This document shows, piece after piece, positions 46,146-55,266 of a stretch of 64,000 nucleotides of DNA. A program made the position numbers and the translations under genes. Every line of letters starts with the position of its first letter. The first letter of the stretch is position 1. A model generated the notes under the pieces. That model did not search any database, had not been told where the DNA came from, and worked only from the letters and a program-made list of their open reading frames with translations. The stretch comes from Sedimentibacter sp. (GTDB lineage: Bacteria; Bacillota; Clostridia; Tissierellales; Sedimentibacteraceae): positions 1 through 64,000 of the forward strand of contig JAHDLA010000001.1 of the NCBI GenBank assembly GCA_018436705.1, in the 5' to 3' direction.

Positions 46146-48515
46146 CTAAAATTTTTCGTGTGATGTCCTTGCAATAATTGCATCCTGCATGCTCTTTGAC
46201 AGATTAACAAATTGTGTGCTGTAGCCTGCCACTCTCACAAGAAGATCCTTGTAATTTTCCGGATGCTCCTGAGCTTTTATGAGAGTTTCGGTAGAAATGG
46301 TATTAAATTGAACATGAAACGCTCCCAGTGAAAAGAATGTCTGTATCATACTTCCCAGATTGCTCTGCCCTCTCTTTGTGTTTACAAGATCCTGGCTTAA
46401 TCTCAAGTTTAAAAGCGTACCTCCTGAATGCACATCCTGATTCAATTTAGCTGCAGAACGCATTGCCGCCAAAGGTGTTGATGTGTCCGATCCCGCAAAT
46501 GGCGAAACTCCTTCAGACAAAGGTTCCTTAGCCCTTCTGCCGCACGGTGTAGCTCCCACCACCTTGCCTGTAGGGAGATAATTGGATATTCCCATAAATG
46601 CTGTAATGAAATTGTTTCCGTTTATATCCTTGTATTTATGACATTCCTTGTAATAATAGTTTGCCATCTTTATAGCTATATCATCAACATAATCTACGTC
46701 GTTGCCGTACTTTGGAACATTTAGTGCCATCTGTCTAAGTTCTTCGTAGCCTTCCCAGTTAGCATTCAAAGCATCTGCAAGAGTCTTCATATCCGTTATA
46801 TTATCTTCAAAAACCAGCTTCTTGATTACAGCCAGAGAATTTGATGTAACTGCAAGCCCTATTCCGGTCAGAACAGGCCCGATATTATATTTTGCTCCGG
46901 CATCAACTAAATCCACTCCATCCTTAAGGCAGTTTTCCATGCATGAAGATAAAAACGGTCTTGGAACAAGCTGCTTATGGAGCTTCTGAGCAACAATTGT
47001 CGATATTACGGAATGTTTTATAAGGTTGCCAAACTGCTTATAAAATGCATTTTCAACATCTTGATAGCTTTTGAATAACCCAGGGCCTTTTTCGTCAAGC
47101 CCTATCATTTCACCGCTTATTCTGCTGAATCCGCGGTTCAATGCAAATTCAAGTGCTGCTGTGAAGTTAATATTTGCTGCCGATGTCCATTCGCCTGTTT
47201 TGCGGAAGTGAGGAACCACGCACCCGCAATTGTTCCAATCTCTGGCATCTTCAGGTTCATATCCGGCATTTATTAACATCTGGTATCCTGCCTGATCGCT
47301 GTGTATTGCCGGGAATCCTGTTCCCTTGCTCACTAGGTGCGTTACGGCATCCACAAATTCTCTGGGACTGTCTTGATGAATTCTCACGCTCAGACCTGGC
47401 TGGTGCGTCTTAATTTCTTCCGTTGCTTTTAGAGCCATATATGACAATTCATTTGTGGCATCCTTTCCTTCTCTTGTCTTTCCTCCAACCGTCAAATTTT
47501 GAAACTGGTTGTAGCCGGCAAAAAACTCCGCTGTATTTGCAGATATGGTCCATACCCATTCCGAAAGTTTAAGCCAGAAGGCTTCTATTAATTCTTGTAT
47601 CTCTTCCTTTGACATTATGCCTTCCTCAATGTCATGCTTGTAATATGGATACATAAACTGATCAAACCTTCCTATGTTTAAAGCCAGTGGATTTTCTGAA
47701 AGTATTCCTCCTACCTGAGTGAACCACACGAACTGTATAGCTTCATAGAATGTTTCCGGCGGATTTTCAGGCACCCTTTTGCATATTTGAGATATTTTCA
47801 GCAATTCATTCTTCCTTGCACTACTTTTTTCAGTCTCCGCCATTTGGTTGGACTTTTCTGCATATCTATTTGCATAGGATATTATTCCTTCTGAAGTAAG
47901 TATAACTGATTTATAAAATTCAATTTTTTTCATATCATCAGCTGATGCCGGGTTTAATTCCATCATGCGAATTTTTGCTTCTTTGAGTATTCCTCCAAAG
48001 CCTTTTTTAAACAATACATCCTGGTAGTCGGGAGTTATTTCTCCCACTGCCTGTCGCCACTTAGAGTCATTATCTACAAACCCGGTATCTACCACAACCC
48101 TTGCTGTTTCTTTCGGAAGTTGAGCTAAGAATGATTCTTCAAGAGATTTTCCTTTCCAATAAGGAAATATGTTTTTTCTAACATAATTTCTTTGTTCATC
48201 TGTCATAATATAAGGGTCCTGCACCCTTTTATCGAAATTATCCATTTCTCTGTCAACCCATACCCATGAAAATTCGGGAGTTAAAATACCGCACTTCCTA
48301 AATTCCCCGATTGCTCCTACAATCAGCTCGTCGTCATATATATTTACTGCAAGCTGATCACAGGCGTCTTTGAAAGCCATAGCCCTTCTGATAGGCACTG
48401 ACTGTCCCTCCGTTTTCTTATGGGATTCTGTCCATATTCTTGCCCTTTCGTATGAGACAGAAGGCTTGGAGTTAATATAGTTCTGCCTGATTCTTTCAAT
48501 TCTTTTGGTTGTCAT
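46146..48515 (-). CDS. Glycyl radical enzyme of unassigned substrate
   Basis: A 789-residue pyruvate formate-lyase/glycerol dehydratase superfamily protein. The glycyl radical loop LLVRVAGYSTQFVNLSKSMQ holds Gly764. The cysteine loop is RDWNNCGCVVPHFRKTGEW, with catalytic Cys432. Glycerol, choline, propanediol and hydroxyproline enzymes and 4-hydroxyphenylacetate decarboxylase have Glu two residues after this Cys; here it is Val434. The length equals hydroxyproline dehydratase, but that Glu is essential there, so I do not assign it. HQPGLSVRIHQDSP fits the superfamily. It lies between an XRE-cupin regulator and its activase. Confidence 0.9.
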   Translation of the reverse strand: MTTKRIERIRQNYINSKPSVSYERARIWTESHKKTEGQSVPIRRAMAFKDACDQLAVNIYDDELIVGAIGEFRKCGILTPEFSWVWVDREMDNFDKRVQDPYIMTDEQRNYVRKNIFPYWKGKSLEESFLAQLPKETARVVVDTGFVDNDSKWRQAVGEITPDYQDVLFKKGFGGILKEAKIRMMELNPASADDMKKIEFYKSVILTSEGIISYANRYAEKSNQMAETEKSSARKNELLKISQICKRVPENPPETFYEAIQFVWFTQVGGILSENPLALNIGRFDQFMYPYYKHDIEEGIMSKEEIQELIEAFWLKLSEWVWTISANTAEFFAGYNQFQNLTVGGKTREGKDATNELSYMALKATEEIKTHQPGLSVRIHQDSPREFVDAVTHLVSKGTGFPAIHSDQAGYQMLINAGYEPEDARDWNNCGCVVPHFRKTGEWTSAANINFTAALEFALNRGFSRISGEMIGLDEKGPGLFKSYQDVENAFYKQFGNLIKHSVISTIVAQKLHKQLVPRPFLSSCMENCLKDGVDLVDAGAKYNIGPVLTGIGLAVTSNSLAVIKKLVFEDNITDMKTLADALNANWEGYEELRQMALNVPKYGNDVDYVDDIAIKMANYYYKECHKYKDINGNNFITAFMGISNYLPTGKVVGATPCGRRAKEPLSEGVSPFAGSDTSTPLAAMRSAAKLNQDVHSGGTLLNLRLSQDLVNTKRGQSNLGSMIQTFFSLGAFHVQFNTISTETLIKAQEHPENYKDLLVRVAGYSTQFVNLSKSMQDAIIARTSHEKF

Positions 48516-48554
48516 ATAATCCTCCTATTATTAGTTTGTTTTAGCATTCTATGT

Positions 48555-48589
48555 GCGTTATAACATATTGTAGTGTTAAAATATAACGC
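48555..48589. promoter_or_regulatory. Inverted repeat upstream of the glycyl radical enzyme
   Basis: GCGTTATA (48555-48562) and TATAACGC (48582-48589) face each other over 19 bases in the gap between the regulator and enzyme genes. It may be an operator or an RNA hairpin; there is no T run. Confidence 0.4.
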
Positions 48590-48617
48590 CGAGAACTGAC
48601 TCAGCGCTACTTATATA

Positions 48618-49166
48618 TCAATACTTAACGATGTTTTGAAACACCACTTCCGCATCATACGGATTATTGTACTCATGACATTTATCCGCTCTGAACGTCA
48701 GTGCGGCAGGTGCTTCTAAAATATACTTTCTTCCGTCAACCACAACCTCAAGAGTGCCTTCCGTAACAACTATATACTCAACCGTAGATGCCTTGTGCGG
48801 CGGTGACACGTGATGTGCCCCCGGAAGAAGCTTTATATAAAAATATTCAAAACCTGACAGCGGATTAAACGGAAACACATTGTAAAGCACCATTTTATCC
48901 TCCGATTCATAAACCGGGTCAAGCTCACCGATAACAACGGCATTATCATCTTCTTTATCAGAGCTGAGCAGCTCAGAAAAGGATATTTTCAACCCTGTGG
49001 AAATTTTCCAAAGTGTTGATATGGTCGGAGTAGATTCACCTCTTTCAATCTGTCCAAGCATTGCCTTGCTTACTCCCGTCAAGGCAGAGGTTTCTTCAAG
49101 TGTAAGCTTTCTTTCAAAGCGAGTTTTCCTCAGTTTATTGCTTATACTGATTAACGGATCTGTCAA
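48618..49166 (-). CDS. XRE-family regulator with C-terminal cupin domain
   Basis: A 182-residue transcription factor: an N-terminal helix-turn-helix (LTLEETSALTGVSKAMLGQI) and a C-terminal cupin barrel at about residues 100-180 with GAHHVSPPHKASTVEYIVVT and ADKCHEYNNP, which bind a small ligand or metal. Such proteins usually control the adjacent catabolic genes. It is upstream of and co-directional with the glycyl radical enzyme, so it probably senses the substrate of that pathway. Confidence 0.9.
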   Translation of the reverse strand: MTDPLISISNKLRKTRFERKLTLEETSALTGVSKAMLGQIERGESTPTISTLWKISTGLKISFSELLSSDKEDDNAVVIGELDPVYESEDKMVLYNVFPFNPLSGFEYFYIKLLPGAHHVSPPHKASTVEYIVVTEGTLEVVVDGRKYILEAPAALTFRADKCHEYNNPYDAEVVFQNIVKY

Positions 49167-49197
49167 AATATCAAACCTTCCTTAGTTTAGTAAATCA

Positions 49198-49249
49198 ATT
49201 ATACAATAAACCATAATATATTACAATACTTTAGTGCGATAAATCGCAC
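49198..49249 (-). promoter_or_regulatory. Promoter and perfect dyad upstream of the XRE-cupin gene
   Basis: On the minus strand TTGTAA (49221-49226), a 17-base spacer and TATAAT (49198-49203). Directly upstream of the -35 box is GTGCGAT-AA-ATCGCAC (49234-49249), an inverted repeat with perfect arms, a probable site for the regulator. Confidence 0.65.
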
Positions 49250-49355
49250 CAGATATGTTATACTGTCCAAACAAACAATTTATCTACCCTACTTTTCCTC
49301 ATTAATTAAAGTATAAAGCATATTATTATATGGAACATATTTTTAGAGGTGGACT

Positions 49356-50888
49356 ATGAGAAGGGAAAATATTATTTTTGGAACATTAATATTGACTGCT
49401 GCAACTACCGTTGTAAGAATTGTTGGAATGCTGTTTCGCATCTATCTTGCCAATGTCTTGGGAGCCGAGGGTATGGGATTGTTTCAACTGATACTTTCCG
49501 TATACCTGCTGATGGTGACTCTTGCCACAGCTGGGATAAGAGTTGCTGTTTCAAGACTTATATCAGAAGAGCTGGCACTGAGAAATTTCAACAATGCCAA
49601 ACGTGTTCTCCGTCAGTCTCTGGTGCTATCCGCATTCACAGGGTTTGCTTCTGCTTTTATTTTGTATTACTTCGCAGACTACATGGGCAACAGCATACTT
49701 AACGACAGCCGTACAACCATGGCGCTTTTATACCTTGTTCCCAGCCTGCCTTTCATAGCTGTTTCAAACTGCTACAAGGGGTATTTCTATGCTGTGGGCA
49801 AAATAACAAAGCCTGCGGTTATTCAGGTTGCAGAACAGCTGGTAAGAATTGCGGTTATATTTTATATAATGGATATTTTTCTGCCGAAAGGAATTGAATA
49901 CGGATGCGCCGCAGTTGCCATAGGCATGACCGTGGAAGAATTATTTTCTCTCATATTAACATGGCTTTTTTATATCTTTGATAAAAAGCCATTCAAAAAA
50001 TCTAATATTAAAGCCAATAACATGATTTTTAAAATTCTGGGAATATCCTTGCCTATTTCTGCTACATCTTATTTAAATGCTATTTTAAGGACGGTTGAAA
50101 ATACCCTTATTCCTGCCAGGCTAATTTTATTTGGCCTATCCCCGGCAGCTGCTATGAGTATTTACGGAATGATTAAAGGCATGGTTTTGCCAATTTTATT
50201 TTTTCCTTCTTCGTTTCTAACATCTCTGTCATCAATTTTAATTCCTGCCGTGGCAGGTGATAACGCCGCTTCTAATGAAAAGAAAGTTTCAAGCACTCTT
50301 TCAAAGGTTCTTCATTTCACCTCCATCTCAGGAATATTGGTAGTTGCCGTATTTGTAGCATTTCCAAAAGAAGTGGCCACTGTAGTTTACAACGATTCTC
50401 AGGTCGGCATAATGATAAAAATAATATCTTACGTATGCCCGTTTATGTATTTGAATATGGTTATATCATCGATGCTCAATGCACTTGGTGAGCAGATGAG
50501 CTCATTCAAAATAAATATAATTGAATCGGCCCTTAAAATATCCATAATATATTTCTTTGTTCCTGTCTACGGGTTTAACGCATACTTATTTTCGTTGTTC
50601 ATAACTACCATACTCAACACAATACTGTATCTCACAAGGCTTCTGCAGGTTTCATGCATTGTATTTGATATTTCAAACTGGATTTTTAAACCTGTTGCTT
50701 CAGGAGCAGCAGCCGGATTTATTTCTAAATTTTCATACAATATTTTTATGGCAAACTCTACAAATCAAATATTTTCGTTGATTTCTTCAATAATAATATG
50801 CATGCTTTTGTATTTAATGGGACTTGTTTTAACCAGAAGCGTTAAATTATCATCTATTAATGAACTTAAAAAATATATAAAAAGATAG
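49356..50888 (+). CDS. SpoVB/MurJ-like polysaccharide flippase-family membrane protein
   Basis: A 510-residue MOP-superfamily protein with about 14 membrane helices, beginning GTLILTAATTVVRIVGMLFR and containing GAEGMGLFQLILSVYLLMVT, both typical of the SpoVB family. SpoVB-like proteins move lipid-linked sugars for spore cortex or cell wall. One copy among several is usual in Clostridia, so whether this is the sporulation protein itself is open. AGAGGTGG precedes the ATG. Confidence 0.87.
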   Translation: MRRENIIFGTLILTAATTVVRIVGMLFRIYLANVLGAEGMGLFQLILSVYLLMVTLATAGIRVAVSRLISEELALRNFNNAKRVLRQSLVLSAFTGFASAFILYYFADYMGNSILNDSRTTMALLYLVPSLPFIAVSNCYKGYFYAVGKITKPAVIQVAEQLVRIAVIFYIMDIFLPKGIEYGCAAVAIGMTVEELFSLILTWLFYIFDKKPFKKSNIKANNMIFKILGISLPISATSYLNAILRTVENTLIPARLILFGLSPAAAMSIYGMIKGMVLPILFFPSSFLTSLSSILIPAVAGDNAASNEKKVSSTLSKVLHFTSISGILVVAVFVAFPKEVATVVYNDSQVGIMIKIISYVCPFMYLNMVISSMLNALGEQMSSFKINIIESALKISIIYFFVPVYGFNAYLFSLFITTILNTILYLTRLLQVSCIVFDISNWIFKPVASGAAAGFISKFSYNIFMANSTNQIFSLISSIIICMLLYLMGLVLTRSVKLSSINELKKYIKR

Positions 50889-50995
50889 CGGCTGTTGAAA
50901 CTTTCTTCATTATGAACATATTGGCATAAAAACCAAAGGATATTTCTTCTCTAAATTCAAAAAATACTTTCAACAAGTAAAAAAGGAGAGATATC

Positions 50996-51547
50996 ATGCA
51001 ATATAATTTGATAAATATGTTGATGTTTTTCTTTGTCTACGGATTTTTAGGTTTTATTCTGGAAACTGTGTTTAGAAGTGCCGCAGAAAGGAAATTAGTC
51101 ATAAGCAGAGGTTTTTTGACAAATATGTTCTGCCCTCTTTACGGAATTTGCGGCATAGCCATAATCCAGATATTTATCTTCACGGAAATAACGATCACCA
51201 GCCGCCTTGCAGCCTTGATTCTTGCCACTGTTGGAAGTATGCTGGCCGTAACTGTCCTTGAATATGCATCCGGACGAATTTTAGACAGGGTTTTTGGTCA
51301 CAAAATGTGGGACTACAGTAACCTGCCCTTTAATTTTCATTCATATGTCTGCCTTGATTTTTCACTTATGTGGGGAATTATATCAATAATTTTAGCAAGT
51401 ATAATTCATCCGCTGGTTCAAATGGCAGTATATGCGACAGACGAAACAACTAAGATTATCTTGCTATACTTTGTTTTTTCGATACTGTTTATAAATGCTT
51501 CCTATAACTTTAGAAAAATGTATCATTTGAATTTAATAAGACTATAA
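50996..51547 (+). CDS. Putative ABC-transporter type IV membrane protein (PF06541)
   Basis: A 183-residue protein with five hydrophobic segments. FVYGFLGFILETVFRSAAER and NMFCPLYGICGIAII match the family annotated as ABC-transporter type IV or CmpB-like. No ATPase is adjacent, so the transporter name is not supported by context here. AAAGGAGAG precedes the ATG. Confidence 0.8.
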   Translation: MQYNLINMLMFFFVYGFLGFILETVFRSAAERKLVISRGFLTNMFCPLYGICGIAIIQIFIFTEITITSRLAALILATVGSMLAVTVLEYASGRILDRVFGHKMWDYSNLPFNFHSYVCLDFSLMWGIISIILASIIHPLVQMAVYATDETTKIILLYFVFSILFINASYNFRKMYHLNLIRL

Positions 51548-51587
51548 AAAATGTCATGTTCAGAAATAACTGAACATGACATTTTTG
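51546..51587. terminator. Bidirectional terminator
   Basis: A long stem (AAAAATGTCATGTTCAG with its complement ending at 51587) serves the PF06541 gene and the convergent ilvB. Confidence 0.92.
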
Positions 51588-51616
51588 ATTTTTATATACA
51601 AATAAAGTCTTAACGA

Positions 51617-53266
51617 TTATCCGCTTATTAGCAGTTCATCTATGGGCCTTCCAGGCGGAACTATGGGATAAACACTGCAATCATGATCAATTTTGCATTC
51701 AATCAATACAGGTTCATTAACATTGAAGGTGCTTTCAAGAGCATTTCCCAATTCTTCCATTGATTCTGCCTTAAAGGATTTTATGCCGTAAGAACCGGCA
51801 AGCATCTGGTAATTCACATCATCATGGTTATCTGTTTCGGAATACCTGGCATTGCTGAACATTCTCTGCCATTGACGAACCATGCCCAACGTATTATTGT
51901 TAAGCAAAATAACTTTAACAGGAAGCCTGTATCTTGAAATTGTAACTAATTCTTCACAGTTCATTCTAAAGCTTCCGTCTCCGGTAACAAGAACAGTTTT
52001 TTTATTTGGGTTTCCTATCTGTGCTCCCATTGCTGCTCCAATTCCAAAACCCATTGTCCCCAGACCACCGGATGTTATAAACTCATCTGACCTGTTGAAG
52101 TTCCAATACTGGCCGGTCCACATCTGATGTTGCCCAACATCTGTTGCAACAACTGTACCCACACAGTAATAGCTGTTAACTTTTTTCAATATGTTTTCCG
52201 GAATAAATTGACCTTCGATATTTTTTTTCTGCCTTTTAGACATTATCTCATTCAGCCAGACACTTCTGTCTTTTTCCTGAGATTTTTCAAGAAGCCTTTC
52301 AAGTATTTCTTTCATTTCACCTATAAGGGGAATACTTTCGTAGGTATTCTTATCTACTTCCGTGGAATCAATATCTATGTGTATTATTTTGGCCCCCGGA
52401 GCAAATTTGTCCGGGCTTCCGATAACTCTGTCGCTGAAGCGTGCTCCCATTGCTATAAGCAGGTCGCAGTTTGTAACCGCCATATTAGTTTCAGTTGAAC
52501 CGTGCATTCCTACAAATCCTAATGAAAGCTTGTGATTTCTAGGAATAGTCCCCAGCCCCATGAAGCTGTTACATACTGGTATCCCTGTTTTTTCCGCAAA
52601 TTTCAGAAGGAGATCATCGTTCTTGGAAATTCTCACTCCTCCCCCTGCATATATTACGGGCTTTTGAGAGCTGTTTATAAGTTCCGCCGCCAGCTCTAAA
52701 TTCCCTTTTATCGGCTCTTCTTCTAAATCTTCAACAATACCGCTTCCTTTGAATTCACATAAGCTCATAAACACATCTTTGGGAACATCCACAAGCACCG
52801 GACCCGGTCTTTTTTCCATTGCAACTTCTGCGGCTTCTCTTATAACATCCTCCAGATCTTCAACGTTTCGAACTAGATAGCTGTGCTTTGTAACCGACAG
52901 AGTCATACCCGTTATATCAACTTCCTGAAAAGAATCTTTTCCTATAAGGGTGTTTGCAACTTGACCTGTTATTACTAACAGCGGAACCGAATCCATGTAT
53001 GCATTTGCGATTCCAGTTATGGTATTTGTTGCCCCCGGTCCGGATGTTGCAACAAATACTCCCAGCTTTCCTGTACTTCTGGCGTATCCGTCTGCGGCAT
53101 GAACTCCGTTTTGTTCATGCGCAGGTCTCAATACCTTAAAATAATCAAGTTCATCATATAGAGCATCGAAGAAAGGTATTACAGCTCCGCCGGGATACCC
53201 GAATAAAGTGTCTATTCCTTTTTCTCTTAATACCCTTAATATTATCTGTGAGCCTGACAGTTTCAT
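51617..53266 (-). CDS. ilvB: Acetolactate synthase large subunit
   Basis: A 549-residue thiamine-diphosphate enzyme making acetolactate or acetohydroxybutyrate for valine, leucine and isoleucine. I start at 53264-53266 (MKLSGSQIILRVL) because GGAGG lies between a TTG and this ATG. The catalytic Glu is in RPAHEQNGVHAADGYAR-like context, the FAD segment is present, and the ThDP motif runs VTGDGSFRMNCEELVTISRY to LLNNNTLGMVRQWQ. It is the last gene of ilvN-ilvC-ilvB. Confidence 0.96.
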   Translation of the reverse strand: MKLSGSQIILRVLREKGIDTLFGYPGGAVIPFFDALYDELDYFKVLRPAHEQNGVHAADGYARSTGKLGVFVATSGPGATNTITGIANAYMDSVPLLVITGQVANTLIGKDSFQEVDITGMTLSVTKHSYLVRNVEDLEDVIREAAEVAMEKRPGPVLVDVPKDVFMSLCEFKGSGIVEDLEEEPIKGNLELAAELINSSQKPVIYAGGGVRISKNDDLLLKFAEKTGIPVCNSFMGLGTIPRNHKLSLGFVGMHGSTETNMAVTNCDLLIAMGARFSDRVIGSPDKFAPGAKIIHIDIDSTEVDKNTYESIPLIGEMKEILERLLEKSQEKDRSVWLNEIMSKRQKKNIEGQFIPENILKKVNSYYCVGTVVATDVGQHQMWTGQYWNFNRSDEFITSGGLGTMGFGIGAAMGAQIGNPNKKTVLVTGDGSFRMNCEELVTISRYRLPVKVILLNNNTLGMVRQWQRMFSNARYSETDNHDDVNYQMLAGSYGIKSFKAESMEELGNALESTFNVNEPVLIECKIDHDCSVYPIVPPGRPIDELLISG

Positions 53267-53303
53267 TTTATCCTCCAATTTTTCGGCCTAACCCAAGTAC
53301 TTA

Positions 53304-54362
<1,059 letters not shown>

Positions 54363-54388
54363 TTATCTTCTACAGTTATTCACAAATA

Positions 54389-54622
54389 TTACTGAGCCTC
54401 GGCAACGTCATATACGTCAACCAACTTTTGCATTTGAAGAACCGCCCTTTCAAAGCTTTCCTTCTTTTTTTCCTCCAATGTAACTTTGAACTCCGAATTT
54501 TTTTCATTCAGCGATACCATGCTGAATTCTCTAACATCAAATTGCTTTCTCCTTAGCGTCGTCAGCACTCTGACCGCCGAATCCATCCCCATTGATACTT
54601 TAAAGCTTATGGTTCTGCACAT
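54389..54622 (-). CDS. ilvN: Short acetolactate synthase regulatory subunit (IlvM-like)
   Basis: A 77-residue single ACT-like domain (TISFKVSMGMDSAVRVLTTL, then RRKQFDVREFSMV). It is half the length of a standard IlvN (about 160 residues) and like E. coli IlvM, so it may respond differently to valine. GGAGG precedes the ATG. It is the first coding gene behind the T-box. Confidence 0.82.
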   Translation of the reverse strand: MCRTISFKVSMGMDSAVRVLTTLRRKQFDVREFSMVSLNEKNSEFKVTLEEKKKESFERAVLQMQKLVDVYDVAEAQ

Positions 54623-54721
54623 TTAAATCCTCCTTTTGGCTTCAACTTGAAATTAAGAGTAGGGGTAGGTTCGGTTACCTAGCCATTTTCAGGAAAAATT
54701 TTGAAAACAGTATTAAGCATA

Positions 54722-55005
54722 AAAAAACCTCTCGTCTCTATATACATCTAGATGTATATAGGGACGAAAGGTCTTTCGCGGTACCACCCTATTTTACGAT
54801 AAAAAAATATCGCCTCATTCAAGTCGAAAAAACTTATTGTTTTTTGAACTCTATCCTTGTAACGCAGGAACACGTCCTTGCCTACTGTATTTCGGCTTGG
54901 CAGCTCTGGAGTGATCATTATATCTTGTAACACCGGCTCTCACCATACACCGGCTCTCTGAAGCTACAGTACGATATTTTTGTCTCCGTCAAAGCTTTTT
55001 AATAT
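54722..55005 (-). ncRNA. T-box riboswitch of the ilv operon, isoleucine specifier
   Basis: On the minus strand the T-box itself is AGGGTGGTACCGCG (54777-54791 region), whose TGGT pairs with an uncharged tRNA ending ACCA with discriminator A. Stem I holds AGAGAG, the GGTGTATGGTGAGAGCCGG distal arm and, near its 3' side, AATGATCACTCCAGAGCTG; the specifier reads ATC (Ile) with the usual A after it. The terminator is CCTTTCGTC/GACGAGAGG with a long inner helix and seven T (54722-54775). Low charged tRNA-Ile should allow read-through into ilvN. Confidence 0.95.
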
Positions 55006-55012
55006 GTTTATG

Positions 55013-55041
55013 ATTATACATACAGAAAAATCCTTTGTCAA
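55013..55041 (-). promoter_or_regulatory. Promoter of the ilv operon
   Basis: On the minus strand TTGACA (55036-55041), a 17-base spacer and TATAAT (55013-55018): fully consensus. Confidence 0.9.
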
Positions 55042-55125
55042 TACTTTTTTTAATTATTTTTTTAAATATTTATGCAAACGTTTATCTATTTTACAATAAA
55101 TTATTTGAACAAGCCTTTATATTTA

Positions 55126-55235
55126 CTAAAATAATCACCTTGCATCGATGCCGTTAAACCGGTCAATTCTCACGTATATCTAAATACGTTGAAATCACTC
55201 ATTCTTTGGCACCTTGCAAGATGAACTCTTTCAAC
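55126..55235 (-). repeat. Structured intergenic repeat, copy A
   Basis: Read on the minus strand, this 110-base unit aligns without gaps to the unit at 57264-57373 (74 of 110 bases by hand count). Shared blocks include TTCATCYTGCAAGGYGCCA, CGTATTTAGAYATACG (a small hairpin) and ATTGACCGG. Most differences are C/T or A/G. It lies just past the old-yellow-enzyme gene. Confidence 0.75.
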
Positions 55236-55266
55236 AGTCTATAAATAGACTATCAATTAAAAATTT

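Noticed and set aside
46146..48515. Naming the glycyl radical enzyme indoleacetate decarboxylase because tryptophanase is next door, or hydroxyproline dehydratase because of its length
   Set aside because: Arylacetate decarboxylases are about 100 residues longer, and the hydroxyproline enzyme needs the Glu that is Val here. Tryptophanase is on the other strand behind a strong terminator, so linkage is weak.
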